Assembly (NCBI RefSeq): GCF_024699985.1 | Contig: NZ_JAJONA010000001.1 | Location: 3,354,501-3,418,500, forward strand | Reading direction: 5' to 3' | DNA from: Phenylobacterium sp. J367 | GTDB taxonomy: Bacteria; Pseudomonadota; Alphaproteobacteria; Caulobacterales; Caulobacteraceae | Length of the DNA: 64,000 nucleotides | Part shown: piece after piece, positions 38,984 through 48,545 of the stretch | How positions within the stretch are numbered: position 1 is the first letter of the stretch | Layout: each line of letters opens with the position of its first letter | The notes under the pieces: generated by a model | The model's database searches: none | What the model was told of the DNA's origin: nothing | What the model saw: only the letters and a program-made list of their open reading frames with translations | Position numbers and translations under genes: made by a program

Positions 38984-41086
38984 TCAGAGCGCCCGGGTGA
39001 TGCGGAACTTCACCGTGCGGGGCGCGCCGACGCCGATCAGGCCGTTGCCGGCGGTGTTCCAGTAGTCCTTGTCGGCGAGGTTCTCGACGTTGACCTGGAA
39101 GGAGGTCTCCTTGCCGGCGATCTCCCGGGTGTAGCGGGCGCCCAGGTCGAAGGTGGCGTAACCGTCGATGAAGGCCTGGTTCAGCGCGTTCACCGCCCGG
39201 TCGCCCGTGTAGAAGACGCCGGCGTTCACCGCCAGGCCGTCCACCTGGGCGATCTCGTACTCGGCGAACAGGCTGGCGGTCCATTCGGCGGTGTTCTCGG
39301 GCCGCTTGCCGATCAGGCGCACGTCCGCGGCGTTCTTCTGGGCGGCGTCCAGCCACAGCAGAGAGCCGACCAGCGACAGGTTCTCGGTGAGCTCGCCGGC
39401 GGCCATGGCCTCGACGCCGCGGTACTCCACCTCGCCGTCGAGCACGAAGCGGCGCTCGGCGTTGGTGAAGGCGTTGGCCCGGGTGATCTCGAACCAGGCG
39501 AGCGAGGCCACGACGCCGGCGCCGACCTCCGCCTTCACCCCGGCTTCCCACTGCTCGGACTCCGCCGGCGGCAGGACTTCGAAGGCGTTGACTGTATTCG
39601 CCGGCGCGATGCCGCCTTCCTCCAGCCCCTGCAGGTAGGTGGCGTAGAGGCTGACCCACTCCACGGGCTTGTAGACCACCGCCACGGCCGGCGTGGCCTT
39701 GGAGGCCGAATAGACCGTCGGCTGCGCCGCGGCGAGGTTCGAGCGGCTCTCGTAGTCGGTCCAGCGCACGCCGCCCATCACCTGCAGCGGGCCCCAGGTC
39801 ATGCGGTCGACGAGGTAGGTCCCCTCGTCATGGATGATCGACGGATTCTGGGTGAGCGCGGTGGTCAGCGGCCGGTGCGGCACATCCCGGGGCGTGAAGA
39901 GGTTCTGGGAGACCGTGTAGGTCGGGCTCTGCCGGCCGTTCTGCTCGCGTTCGTTCCAGGTCCAGCCGAGGACGACCTCGTGCTCGACCGGGCCGGTGTC
40001 GAAGAGGCCGGTGACCTCGGCGCGGAGGTTCCGGTTCACGTACTTCTGGCCCCGGGTCTGGAAGACCGTCAGCGTGCCTTCGCCGGTCGAGAGGTTGTAG
40101 CCGCCGAACTGCGAGAAGGCGCGGTCGCGCACCGTCTCGGCGCGGCCGGCTTGCAGCTTCACGGAGATCTGCGGCGTGATCCGGTAGGTCGCCGCCGCCA
40201 GCATGTTCTTGGCCTTGGCGTCGTAGTGCTGCCAGTCGTCGGCGAGGTTCGTCGTGTTCTTCGGCACGCCGGGCAGGGTGATGGCGTTGTTCACCGCGCC
40301 CAGCAGGGCGATGGCCGCCGTCTCGGCGATGTCCTTCTCCAGGTACTCGAAATCGAGGTCGATGCTGAGCTGGTCGATCGGATCGATGTCGATGGCGAAG
40401 GCGGCGAGCGCCCGGTCGCCGGAGACCTTGTCGACGCCGGTTTCCAGGTGGCCGCCGGCCAGGTTGGCGCGCACGCCCAGCCGGTCGTCGAGGAACCGGT
40501 CGCCCAGGTCCACCGAGCCGATGGTGGAGCCGTGGTTGTCGGCGCGGAACGTCACCTCGGCCACCGGGGCGGCGCCCGCCTCGGCGCGCTTGGTGGTCAT
40601 GTTGATCACGCCCGAGGGCGGGACGAACCCGTAGTAGAGCGCCGAGGCCCCTTTCAGCACCTCGACCCGCGCCTTGTTCTCGAGCGGCTGCTCCACGAGG
40701 TTGATGACCGGCAGCGCGCCGTTCAGGCGGTAGTTGCCGCGGTTCTCCACCAGGATGCCGCGGATGGCGATGTTGTCGTAGGTGCCGCCGGCGAGCTGCG
40801 AGCGGGTGACGCCGCCGGTGTTGCGCAGCGCGTCGTACAGGCCCTGCGCGCCCTGGGCGTCGAGCACCTCCCGGGAGATGACGTTCACGGTCAGCGGCGT
40901 GTCGAGCACGCGGGCGTTGTTGAAGGCGCCGGCCTGGACCGTGTCCGCTCCGAAGCCGACCTCGCCCGTCACAACCAGCTCTTCGATCTGGCGTGGCGCA
41001 TCTTCGGCCGCGTAGGCCGCGGTCGTGGCCAGGAGGCTCGCGCCGCTGAGCAGGGCGGCGGACAGGCGGGTGTGGGGCAGGGGCAT
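38984..41086 (-). CDS. TonB-dependent siderophore receptor
   Basis: A 700-residue outer-membrane receptor that takes up ferric siderophore using TonB energy. It has a signal peptide (ending TTAAYA-AED), a TonB-box-like IEELVVTG, a plug domain (VLDTPLTVNVISREVLDAQG, IAIRGILVENRGNYRLNG, VEVLKGASALYYGFVPPSGV) and a 22-strand barrel ending FRITRAL. The plug motifs match the siderophore branch (FhuA/FpvA type). A Fur-box-like sequence lies 20 bases upstream of the start, and the PepSY gene follows at once. The siderophore is unknown. Confidence 0.93.
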   Translation of the reverse strand: MPLPHTRLSAALLSGASLLATTAAYAAEDAPRQIEELVVTGEVGFGADTVQAGAFNNARVLDTPLTVNVISREVLDAQGAQGLYDALRNTGGVTRSQLAGGTYDNIAIRGILVENRGNYRLNGALPVINLVEQPLENKARVEVLKGASALYYGFVPPSGVINMTTKRAEAGAAPVAEVTFRADNHGSTIGSVDLGDRFLDDRLGVRANLAGGHLETGVDKVSGDRALAAFAIDIDPIDQLSIDLDFEYLEKDIAETAAIALLGAVNNAITLPGVPKNTTNLADDWQHYDAKAKNMLAAATYRITPQISVKLQAGRAETVRDRAFSQFGGYNLSTGEGTLTVFQTRGQKYVNRNLRAEVTGLFDTGPVEHEVVLGWTWNEREQNGRQSPTYTVSQNLFTPRDVPHRPLTTALTQNPSIIHDEGTYLVDRMTWGPLQVMGGVRWTDYESRSNLAAAQPTVYSASKATPAVAVVYKPVEWVSLYATYLQGLEEGGIAPANTVNAFEVLPPAESEQWEAGVKAEVGAGVVASLAWFEITRANAFTNAERRFVLDGEVEYRGVEAMAAGELTENLSLVGSLLWLDAAQKNAADVRLIGKRPENTAEWTASLFAEYEIAQVDGLAVNAGVFYTGDRAVNALNQAFIDGYATFDLGARYTREIAGKETSFQVNVENLADKDYWNTAGNGLIGVGAPRTVKFRITRAL

Positions 41087-41106
41087 CGGAACTCTGCGAA
41101 CGCTTC

Positions 41107-41121
41107 TGAGAATAAGTTGCA
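41107..41121 (-). promoter_or_regulatory. Fur-box-like site upstream of the siderophore receptor
   Basis: On the minus strand the sequence TGCAACTTATTCTCA lies 20 bases before the receptor ATG. It is an imperfect, AT-rich palindrome of the type recognised by Fur (TGCRAAT-N-ATTCTCA-like), standing out in GC-rich surroundings. The position fits iron repression of the operon; binding is inferred. Confidence 0.55.
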
Positions 41122-41313
41122 GCTACTCGGGCGCTTCGCGAGCGTCAATGCACCGGCGCCGAAACGGGCGTAGCGTGACCTTGGCGCCGCAGGGTGCGGG
41201 CGGCGGCCGGACTCAAACGGCCGTTTGCCTCTGACGCTAGGTTATGCTTGTTCACCTACCGACAGACGCGGGGCTGGGGTTCGAGACCACGCGCGAGCAT
41301 TAGGAGTGAAACG

Positions 41314-43074
41314 ATGTCCGAGGCTGTTCTGCCGCCTGGCTGGCCCGCCATGTCGATCCAGCAGGCCCACGCCCTCATGACGCAGCCCGGCACGCCGCTG
41401 GAGGCCGAGGAGAAGGTCATCCGCGGGGTGACCTACAAGGTTTGGAAGCACCTTCCGCCGTCGCTGCGCGCCGTCGTCGAGGCGGGCCGGGCCCACGGCG
41501 AGAAGATCTTCCTGGTCTATGAGGACGAGCGGGTCAGCTTCGAGGCCTTCTACCGCGCCGTCTCGGCCTTCTCCCGCGAGCTGCAGGCTCAGGGCGTGCA
41601 GAAGGGCGACCGGGTGGCGGTGATCATGCGCAACGTGCCGGAGTGGGTGGTGGCCTTCTATGGCGCGGCCTCCATCGGCGCGATCGTCACTCCGCTGAAC
41701 GCCTGGTGGACCGGGCCCGAGCTGCACTACGGCCTGACCGACTCCGGGGCCAAGGTCGCGGTGATGGACGCCGAACGCTACGAGCGGCTGAAGGAGCACC
41801 TGAGCGAGTGCCCGGACCTCGTCCGCGCCTACGTGAGCCGCGAGCCCGAGGAGATCGCCCACCCCTACGTGTCCAAGCTGGAGGACGTGATCGGCGCGCC
41901 CAACGACTGGGCGAAGCTGCCCGACCAGCCGCTGCCGGACGTCCGGATCGACCCGGACGACGACGCGACCATCTTCTACACCTCCGGCACCACGGGGAAG
42001 CCGAAGGGCGCGCTCGCCACCCAGCGTGGCGTGAACTCCAACATCCTGACGGCCGCCGCCGCCGGCGCGAGGGGCTTCCTGCGCCGGGGCGAGATGCCCC
42101 CGATGCCGGATCCGAGCGCGCCGCAGCGCTCCAGCCTGATCAGCGTGCCGTTCTTCCACGTCACCGGCTGCTTCGCCGTGCTGAACCCGTCGCTGTTCGC
42201 CGGGGCCAAGCTGGTGATGATGTACAAGTGGGACACCATCCGGGCCTTCGAGCTGATCGAGCGCGAGCGGATCATGCAGGCCGGCGGCGTGCCGACCATC
42301 GCCTGGCAGCTCATCGAGCACCCGGCGCGCGGCAACTACGACCTCTCCAGCCTGGAAGCCGTCGCCTACGGCGGCGCGCCGTCGGCGCCGGAGCTGGTGC
42401 GGCGCATCCGCGAGGCCTTCCCCAAGTCGCAGCCCGGCCAGGGCTGGGGCATGACCGAGACCTGCGCCACGGTGACCTCCAACGGCGCCGAGGACTACGT
42501 CAACCGCCCCGACAGCTGCGGCGTCGCCGCGGCGGTCGCCGAGATCCAGATCCGCGACGTGGAGGACGGCAAGACCGTGCTGCCGCCGGGCGAGGTCGGC
42601 GAGCTGTGGTCCAAGGGGCCGATGAACGCCCGCGCCTACTGGAACAAGCCCGAGGCGACGGCCCAGACCTTCGTCGACGGCTGGGTCCGCACCGGCGACC
42701 TCGCCCGCATGGACGAGGAGGGCTTCTGCTTCATCATCGACCGGGCCAAGGACATGCTGATCCGCGGCGGCGAGAACATCTACTGCGTGGAGGTGGAGAA
42801 CGTCCTCTACGACCATCCCGCGATCATGGACGCGGCGATCGTCGGCGTGCCGCACCGGATCCTCGGCGAGGAGCCGGCGGCCGTCGTGACCCTCAAGCCG
42901 GGCGCCGAGGCCACGGAACAGGAGCTCCGCGCCCACGTGGCCGAGCGGCTGGCGGCCTTCAAGGTGCCGGTGCAGGTGAAGTTCTGGCACGAGACCCTGC
43001 CCCGGAACGCCAACGGCAAGATCCTCAAGAACGAGCTCAAGAAGCTGTTCGAGGCCGAGAAGACGGACGCCTGA
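41314..43074 (+). CDS. Class I adenylate-forming enzyme, acyl-CoA synthetase
   Basis: Activates a carboxylic acid to its adenylate and then to the CoA thioester. The 586-residue protein has the core motifs FYTSGTTGKPKGA (about 221-233), the substrate-pocket region PFFHVTGCFAVL, GWGMTETCATV, and WVRTGDLARMDEEGF with RGGENIYCVEVENVL. The catalytic Lys lies in NANGKILKNELK near the end. The overall sequence is that of medium- or long-chain fatty acid-CoA ligases; the exact chain is unknown. The ATG at 41314 has AGGAG seven bases upstream; the frame is open from 41194 but without support. tlyA follows one base after the stop. Confidence 0.92.
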   Translation: MSEAVLPPGWPAMSIQQAHALMTQPGTPLEAEEKVIRGVTYKVWKHLPPSLRAVVEAGRAHGEKIFLVYEDERVSFEAFYRAVSAFSRELQAQGVQKGDRVAVIMRNVPEWVVAFYGAASIGAIVTPLNAWWTGPELHYGLTDSGAKVAVMDAERYERLKEHLSECPDLVRAYVSREPEEIAHPYVSKLEDVIGAPNDWAKLPDQPLPDVRIDPDDDATIFYTSGTTGKPKGALATQRGVNSNILTAAAAGARGFLRRGEMPPMPDPSAPQRSSLISVPFFHVTGCFAVLNPSLFAGAKLVMMYKWDTIRAFELIERERIMQAGGVPTIAWQLIEHPARGNYDLSSLEAVAYGGAPSAPELVRRIREAFPKSQPGQGWGMTETCATVTSNGAEDYVNRPDSCGVAAAVAEIQIRDVEDGKTVLPPGEVGELWSKGPMNARAYWNKPEATAQTFVDGWVRTGDLARMDEEGFCFIIDRAKDMLIRGGENIYCVEVENVLYDHPAIMDAAIVGVPHRILGEEPAAVVTLKPGAEATEQELRAHVAERLAAFKVPVQVKFWHETLPRNANGKILKNELKKLFEAEKTDA

Positions 43075-43075
43075 T

Positions 43076-43807
43076 CTGCGCAGGCGGGTCGATCTCCTGC
43101 TGGTCGAGCGCGGCCTGTTCGACAGCCGCGCCAAGGCCCGCGCCGCGATCGAGGCCGGCGGCGTCACCGTCGACGGCCGCACGGTCGCCAAGGCCTCGGA
43201 CCTGGTCGCCGGGGACGCCGAGATCGCCGCGGTCGCGGCCCACCCCTGGGTCGGCCGCGGCGCGCTGAAGCTGGTTCACGCCCTCGAGGTCTGGGACGTC
43301 ACGGTCCGGGACGCCGTGGTCCTGGACGTCGGGGCCTCGACCGGCGGCTTTACCGAGGTGGCGCTCAGCCGCGGCGCGGCCAGGGTCTATGCGGTCGACG
43401 TGGGCCGCGGACAGCTCCATCCCAACCTGCAGACCGACCCCCGGGTGGTGAACCTTGAGGCGACGGACGCCCGGGACCTGACGCCGGAGCTGATCCCCGA
43501 ACCCATCGACCTGATCGTCACCGACGTAAGCTTCATCGGCCTCGCCAAGGCCCTGCCGGCGGCGCTCGCGCTCGCCCCGCCGGGCGCCGCGCTGGTCGCG
43601 CTCGTGAAGCCCCAGTTCGAGGTGGGTCCTGAGCGGGTGGGGAAGGGCGGCCTGGTCAAGGATGAGGCGGCTCGGCGGGAGGCCCTCGACGGCGTCGCCG
43701 CCTTCCTGGCGACAGCGGGCTGGGACGTTCTCGCCACCATGGAAAGTCCCATCGCGGGCGGCGAGGGGAACCGGGAGTGGCTGCTCCACGCCGTTCGGCG
43801 CAGCTAA
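43076..43807 (+). CDS. tlyA: TlyA-family rRNA (cytidine-2'-O)-methyltransferase, CTG start
   Basis: Methylates 16S and 23S rRNA cytidines in characterised members. An S4 RNA-binding domain opens the protein (RRRVDLLLVERGLFDSRAKA, AAIEAGGVTVDG). It is followed by a SAM-dependent methyltransferase with LDVGASTGGFTEVALSRGA, VDVGRGQLHPNL and the NPPF-like region VTDVSFIGLAKAL. About 243 residues, as expected. No ATG, GTG or TTG lies in frame upstream of or within the S4 domain; the only reasonable start is CTG at 43076, one base after the ligase stop, giving a protein beginning with Arg-Arg-Arg at position 2. Either a rare CTG start or a base error is involved. The next possible start, GTG 43316, would remove the S4 domain. 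Confidence 0.88.
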   Translation: MRRRVDLLLVERGLFDSRAKARAAIEAGGVTVDGRTVAKASDLVAGDAEIAAVAAHPWVGRGALKLVHALEVWDVTVRDAVVLDVGASTGGFTEVALSRGAARVYAVDVGRGQLHPNLQTDPRVVNLEATDARDLTPELIPEPIDLIVTDVSFIGLAKALPAALALAPPGAALVALVKPQFEVGPERVGKGGLVKDEAARREALDGVAAFLATAGWDVLATMESPIAGGEGNREWLLHAVRRS

Positions 43808-43985
43808 AGTCGAGATTGCCTGTATCTGCCGGCAGGCTTAGCCTCCGTCATCGCCCAGGGGATCACCCCATGTCGGAGTCGCTTGCCGCTTCGACGACCA
43901 CGGATCGCCTTGTCTTCGCGATCGGGGCCGCCGACATCTCCGCCGAGGACCGACCCCTGCAACGAAAGCCAGGGAGGCCCAAGCC

Positions 43986-44285
43986 ATGTCGATCCGCCTG
44001 AGTGCGTCCGTCATCCTCTGTGTCTGGGCGCTGGCCGCTGCGCCGGCTGTCGCCCAGTCCGCGCCTGCGCCGTCCGGCGATCCCCCGCGCCGCCGCGCCA
44101 TGGCCGAGAGCCCTCCGCCGGGCAAGGTGGGGGGCTCGAAGTGCGTCGCCCAGGCCGCATCCTGCGGCGGTCCGCAGTGGAAGGCGATGGCCAGCGGCAA
44201 GCCGCCCGGGCCCTGCAAATGCGCCTGCAAGCCGGCGGACGAGGAGAAGAAGCCCGAGGCGCCGAAGCCGGGCGGCGCCCACTGA
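43986..44285 (+). CDS. Small exported Cys-rich protein, 99 aa
   Basis: I do not recognise this protein. It has a clear signal peptide (MSIRLSASVILCVWALAAAP, cleavage after AVAQ). The mature part is short, Pro/Lys-rich, with six cysteines at most: KCVAQAASCGGPQW and PCKCACKPAD. The C-x-C-x-C cluster may bind metal or form disulfides in the periplasm. GGGAGG lies eight bases before the ATG. A terminator-like hairpin follows the stop. A 43-residue frame just upstream (43870-44001) is not convincing. Confidence 0.65.
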   Translation: MSIRLSASVILCVWALAAAPAVAQSAPAPSGDPPRRRAMAESPPPGKVGGSKCVAQAASCGGPQWKAMASGKPPGPCKCACKPADEEKKPEAPKPGGAH

Positions 44286-44288
44286 CAG

Positions 44289-44318
44289 AAAAAGGCCGCC
44301 CGGGCGAGCCGGGCGGCC
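44289..44318 (-). terminator. Rho-independent terminator for the glycine-zipper gene
   Basis: A 10-bp GC stem, GGCCGCCCGG and CCGGGCGGCC, with a 5-base loop at 44294-44318, is followed on the minus strand by five T. It ends the minus-strand gene at 44349 and may also stop the converging transcript. Confidence 0.8.
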
Positions 44319-44348
44319 TGAAGGTCAGATGCTCTACAGGTAGAAGGC

Positions 44349-44993
44349 TTAGTCGACGACCGCGTAGCGGCCGGAGCTGTCGCGGCACACCCGGACCATG
44401 CGGGTCTCGGTGCGGCCGTCGGGCATGTAGATCGGGCTCTCGGCGAGGGTGCAGCCGTCGGGGCCGGCGGCGCGGGCCACGCGATAGCGTTCGCCGCGGC
44501 GGCCATAGGCCCAGGCGTCATCATAGCCATCGCCGTAGTAGCTGCGCTCGACGTAGCGGCCCGGGCGCGGGGCGTAGCCCGAACCGTAGCCGTAGGAGTA
44601 TTGCGGGTAGCCGCCGCCGTACGACCCGTAGCTGCTGCCGCCGTAGTAGCTGCCCGACGAGGAGTAGGGGACCTGGCCGCCGGTGCAGGCGGCGCTCTTG
44701 TTGCCGACCATGGCGCCGGCGATGGCGCCCACGCCGCCGCCCAGCAGGGCGCCGTCCTGGCGGTTGTTGCGGGCCGCCGCGTTGGCGCCCACGGCAGCCC
44801 CGATCGCGCCGCCCAGCAGGGCGCCGACCACGCCGCGGCCGGTCTGCTCGCGCTTGCACGGGTCATAGCTGTAGGAGGGCGTGTTGTAGCCGTACTGGCC
44901 GTAGGGCTGGGCCGACGCGGCGCCGGCGGTCAGCGCGACGGCGCCCGCGGCCGCGATCAGCGCGGAGCGCGCGAAGATGGAACGCTTGGACAT
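44349..44993 (-). CDS. Exported glycine-zipper (2TM-type) protein
   Basis: A 214-residue protein with a signal peptide (ending AGAASA-QPY). A double glycine-zipper segment (GRGVVGALLGGAIGAAVGAN and GALLGGGVGAIAGAMVG, about 53-98) would insert in or lie against a membrane. A long Tyr/Ser/Gly-rich region follows (GSYYGGSSYGSYGGGYPQYS), and then a small C-terminal domain with two Cys (PDGCTLAE, VRVCRDSSGRYAV). It resembles SH3-like or surface-antigen-type outer-membrane proteins. GAGAGGGGATTAG precedes the ATG and a GANTC site lies at 45007. Confidence 0.78.
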   Translation of the reverse strand: MSKRSIFARSALIAAAGAVALTAGAASAQPYGQYGYNTPSYSYDPCKREQTGRGVVGALLGGAIGAAVGANAAARNNRQDGALLGGGVGAIAGAMVGNKSAACTGGQVPYSSSGSYYGGSSYGSYGGGYPQYSYGYGSGYAPRPGRYVERSYYGDGYDDAWAYGRRGERYRVARAAGPDGCTLAESPIYMPDGRTETRMVRVCRDSSGRYAVVD

Positions 44994-45121
44994 CTAATCC
45001 CCTCTCGAATCCCTGGTCCGCCGCCCCCACGGGCGCGTGTTGGCCCGGTTATCGGGCGCGCAACCTGAACGCCCGTTGAGCGGGTCGTTCATCTTCGTTC
45101 ATCTTCCGGCGCCGGCGACCT

Positions 45122-45129
45122 GCTATAGG
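45122..45129 (+). promoter_or_regulatory. Possible -10 element (GCTATAGG) placed for a leaderless mRNA
   Basis: GCTATAGG ends six bases before the ATG of the RNA methyltransferase at 45136, close to the Caulobacter housekeeping -10 form GCTANAWC. Transcription would begin at or beside the start codon, giving a leaderless message; no ribosome binding site is visible. No good -35 element is seen. Confidence 0.35.
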
Positions 45130-45135
45130 CCCGCG

Positions 45136-46427
45136 ATGCGTCGACCCCGTCACCAGCAGAGACCCCAGCCGCGATCCCCGTCCCCGGCGCCGGCGGGGCC
45201 GCCCGTCGAGCTGCTCATCGAGGCGATGGGCGGGGAGGGCGACGGAGTCGCGGCCGGCGGCGTCTACGTGCCCTTCACCCTGCCGGGCGAGCGCGTCCGC
45301 GCTGTCGGCGCCGGCGAGCGCCGTGAGCTGGTCGATGTCCTGCAGGCGAGCGCCGAGCGAGTCGAGCCGCCTTGCCCGCATTTCGGCGTCTGCGGCGGAT
45401 GCGCCCTGCAGCACTGGGATCACGGCGCCTATCTCGCGTGGAAGGTCGAACGGCTGGGCGGCACGCTGGCGCGCCAGTACCTGGAGACCGAGGTCCTGCC
45501 CGCCTACGCCGCGGCGCCCGAGACCCGGCGCCGGTTTGCCTTGCACGCCCGGCGGGGAACCCGCGACGCCGCCAGGGCCGGCTACAAGGCGCGGAAGTCC
45601 TGGGACCTGGTGGACATCGTCGCCTGTCCGATCTCCGACCCGCGCCTGGTGGCGGCGATCCCGGCGCTGAAGCGGCTGGCGGCGCCGCTCTTCGAGCATC
45701 CGAAGTCTGCGCCGACGCTGCACACCACGCTCACCGCGACGGGGATCGACGTGGAGATTTCCGGCGTCGAGGCCAGGAGCGGCGGGCTTTCCGCCGACGG
45801 CCGGATGCAGGTCGCCGAGCGCGCCGCCGAGGCCGACTTCGCCCGCGTCACCATCGGCGGCGAGATCGCCTACCTGGCCCGCATGCCTCAGGTCCGTTTT
45901 GGCCCGGCCGTGGTCAGCCTGCCGCCCGGGGCCTTCCTGCAGGCCACCCTCGGCGCGGAGGAGGCCATGTCGGCCTTCGTCGCCGAGCAGGCGGCCGGCG
46001 CGAGCCGCATCGCCGACCTCTACTGCGGGGTCGGCACCTTCACCTTCCGGCTGGCCGGTGTCGCCCAGGTCCACGCGGCCGATTTCGCCCCCGAGGCGAT
46101 CTCCGCCCTGACCTCGGCGCTGGCTTCCGCGCCCGGGCTGCACGGCGTCACCGCCGAGGCGCGCGACCTGGCGCGCCGGCCGGTGCTGGCCGAGGAGCTG
46201 AAGAAGACCGACGTCGCGGTCTTCGACCCCCGCGGGCCGGCGCTGCCGAACAGGCCGCCGAGCTGGCCCGGTCGGGGGTCGCCCGGGTGATCGGCGTCTC
46301 CTGCAACCCCGGGACCTTCGCCCGCGACGCCCGGATCCTGGTCGACGCCGGCTTCCGGCTGGACCGCGTTCTGCCGGTCGACCAGTTCCTCTGGAGTCCG
46401 CACATAGAACTTGTGGGGGGTGTTTAG
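45136..46427 (+). CDS. RlmD/TrmA-family RNA 5-methyluridine methyltransferase (frameshifted)
   Basis: Methylates uridine C5 in 23S rRNA or tRNA. About 430 residues: a TRAM-like N-terminus ([20 protein letters not shown]), an iron-sulfur cysteine set [10 protein letters not shown] (80, 86, 89) plus Cys in IVACPISDP (about 164), SAM binding in [19 protein letters not shown], and the catalytic Cys in [12 protein letters not shown]. The frame breaks in the C run 46227-46231, which is one base short: adding a C gives [19 protein letters not shown] and the normal end [10 protein letters not shown]. Which uridine it modifies is not clear from sequence. Confidence 0.9.
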
Positions 46428-46454
46428 CCGCTGAGCCGCCCCATATTGCGGGGC

Positions 46455-47459
46455 ATGGTTCCGCTCTCCGTCCTCGACCTGTCGCCGATCCTGGAAGGCT
46501 CCGACGCCGCCCAGTCGTTCCGAAACACCCTCGATCTCGCCCGTCAGGCCGAGCGGCTGGGCTTCCAGCGCTTCTGGCTGGCCGAGCACCACAACATGCC
46601 GGGCGTCGCCAGCGCGGCGACCGCCGTGGTCATCGGCCACGTGGCCGGCGGCACCTCGACGATCCGCGTGGGGGCCGGCGGCATCATGCTGCCCAACCAT
46701 GCGCCCCTGGTGATCGCCGAGCAGTTCGGGACCCTGGCCTCGCTCTACCCGGGCCGGATCGACCTCGGAGTCGGCCGGGCGCCCGGCACCGACCAGGTCA
46801 CCGCCCGGGCCCTGCGCCGGACCCTCGCCGGCGACGTCGACCGCTTTCCGCAGGACGTGGTCGAGCTGATCGCCTACTTCCGCGAAGCCCAGCCGAACCA
46901 GCTCGTCCGCGCCGTGCCGGGCGCTGGGCTCGACGTGCCCGTCTGGATCCTGGGGTCCAGCACCTACGGCGCCCAGCTCGCCGCGGCCCTGGGCCTGCCA
47001 TACGCCTTCGCCTCTCACTTCGCGCCGCAGGACCTCGAGGTCGCCAGCCGCATCTACCGCGAGCGATTCGAACCCTCGGAGTTCCTGGACAAGCCCCACC
47101 TCATGCTGGCGCTGAATGTGGTCGCCGCCGAGACGGACGCCGAGGCGAAGCGGCTCTTCACCTCCCTGCAGCAGGCGTTCCTCAACCTGCGCTACGGCCG
47201 GCCGTCTCCGCTGCCGCCGCCGATCGACGACATCGCGCCCCGCTTCGCCGAGTTCGGCCTCGACCCGAACAGCATGGGCGCGCTGGCCAAGGCCGTGGTC
47301 GGCGGGCCGCAGACCGTGCGGGCCGGCCTCGACGACTTCATCCGCCGCTACGGGCCGGACGAGGTGATGATCACCGCCCAGATCTACGACCACGCCGCCC
47401 GCGTGCGTTCGTTCGAGATCGTCGCCGAGGCGCGGGACGCGCTGCAGAAGGCGGCTTAG
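46455..47459 (+). CDS. LLM-class flavin-dependent oxidoreductase (YhbW/luciferase-like)
   Basis: A TIM-barrel FMN or F420-type oxidoreductase of 334 residues related to the bacterial luciferase alpha subunit. Marks: [12 protein letters not shown] at the start, [40 protein letters not shown], and [13 protein letters not shown]. This is the common YhbW-like group of one-component monooxygenase-like proteins whose substrates are mostly unknown. The ATG is 27 bases after the methyltransferase stop. Its stop overlaps that of the PA0069-type gene in TTAG. Confidence 0.9.
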   Translation: MVPLSVLDLSPILEGSDAAQSFRNTLDLARQAERLGFQRFWLAEHHNMPGVASAATAVVIGHVAGGTSTIRVGAGGIMLPNHAPLVIAEQFGTLASLYPGRIDLGVGRAPGTDQVTARALRRTLAGDVDRFPQDVVELIAYFREAQPNQLVRAVPGAGLDVPVWILGSSTYGAQLAAALGLPYAFASHFAPQDLEVASRIYRERFEPSEFLDKPHLMLALNVVAAETDAEAKRLFTSLQQAFLNLRYGRPSPLPPPIDDIAPRFAEFGLDPNSMGALAKAVVGGPQTVRAGLDDFIRRYGPDEVMITAQIYDHAARVRSFEIVAEARDALQKAA

Positions 47460-48532
47460 CCGAACAACCCGAGCTGATCCCCCGCCTTGGGCGGGACCCG
47501 GAACTGGCTGACGTCGAGCGGGGTGCGATCGCGGACCAGGCCGTAGCGTTTGTATGCGGCGTCCATGCGGGCGCGCATCAGGTCGGCGAGGGGCCCCTGA
47601 CCGCGCATCCGGCTTCCCCACTGGCTGTCGTAATCCTTGCCGCCGCGCATCTGGCGGACCAGGGACATGACCCGGCCCGCCCGGTCCGGATGGTCGGTCT
47701 GCAGCCATTCCTGGAAGAGGTCCTTGATCTCCAGCGGCAGGCGCAGCGCCACATAGCCCGCGCCGGTCGCGCCCGCCCCCGCGGCGCGCTCCAGCACCGC
47801 CTCCAGCTCGTGGTCGTTGAGACCGGGTATCACCGGCGCGAACATCACCGTCACCGGAACGCCGGCCTCGGTCAGCTGGCGGATCGCCTCGATGCGGCGC
47901 TCGGGCGTCGCGGCGCGGGGTTCCATGGACCGCGCGAGCCTGCGGTCCAGACTGGTCACCGAGATCGCCACGCGCGCCAGGTTCCGGCGGCCCATGGGCG
48001 CAATGAGGTCGAGATCGCGCAGGACCAGCGCCGATTTGGTGATCACCGAGAAGGGGTGGCTGTACCGGCTCAGCACCTCGATGACGCTGCGGGTGACCTG
48101 CAGCTTCCGCTCCTGCGGCTGGTAGGGGTCGGTGTTGCCGCCGATGTGCACCGTCTCGGGGACATATTTCGGCTTGGAGAGCTCCGCTTCCAGCAGCCGG
48201 GCGGCCTCGGGCTTGAAGAACAGCTTCTGCTCGAAGTCGAGGCCGGGGGAGAGGCCCATGTAGGCGTGCGCCGGCCGGGCGTAGCAGTAGATGCAGCCGT
48301 GCTCGCAGCCCCGGTAGGGATTGATCGACGCCGAGAACCCGACGTCGGGGCTGTCGTTGCGGCTGATGATCACCCGCGCCTTCTCCGGCTGCACCTCGGT
48401 CGTGAAGCCCTTGGGATCCGGCTCGTCGGGCGTCCAGCCATCGTCGAACGCCTCCCGGGCCTGGCTTTCGTACCGGCCGGAGGCGTTCGAGCGTGCGCCA
48501 CGGCCGCGCATCTGTTGGGGCAGGGAAGTCAC
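47456..48532 (-). CDS. PA0069-family radical SAM protein (SPL-like)
   Basis: A 358-residue radical SAM protein of the PA0069/SplB-related group. The cluster motif is [17 protein letters not shown] (CxxxCxxC), with [13 protein letters not shown] and [14 protein letters not shown] following as in this group. The function is unknown; relatives are sometimes annotated DNA repair photolyase by similarity to spore photoproduct lyase, which is not proven. The start is at 48532 or, eight codons later, at MRGRGARSN. The parS-like site lies 13 bases upstream of the start. Confidence 0.88.
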   Translation of the reverse strand: MTSLPQQMRGRGARSNASGRYESQAREAFDDGWTPDEPDPKGFTTEVQPEKARVIISRNDSPDVGFSASINPYRGCEHGCIYCYARPAHAYMGLSPGLDFEQKLFFKPEAARLLEAELSKPKYVPETVHIGGNTDPYQPQERKLQVTRSVIEVLSRYSHPFSVITKSALVLRDLDLIAPMGRRNLARVAISVTSLDRRLARSMEPRAATPERRIEAIRQLTEAGVPVTVMFAPVIPGLNDHELEAVLERAAGAGATGAGYVALRLPLEIKDLFQEWLQTDHPDRAGRVMSLVRQMRGGKDYDSQWGSRMRGQGPLADLMRARMDAAYKRYGLVRDRTPLDVSQFRVPPKAGDQLGLFG

Positions 48533-48545
48533 CCGCGGAGCCTAA

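Noticed and set aside
43870..44001. 43-codon frame before the Cys-rich protein gene
   Set aside because: It overlaps the well-supported start at 43986, has no signal or family resemblance, and the purine stretch before it is weak.
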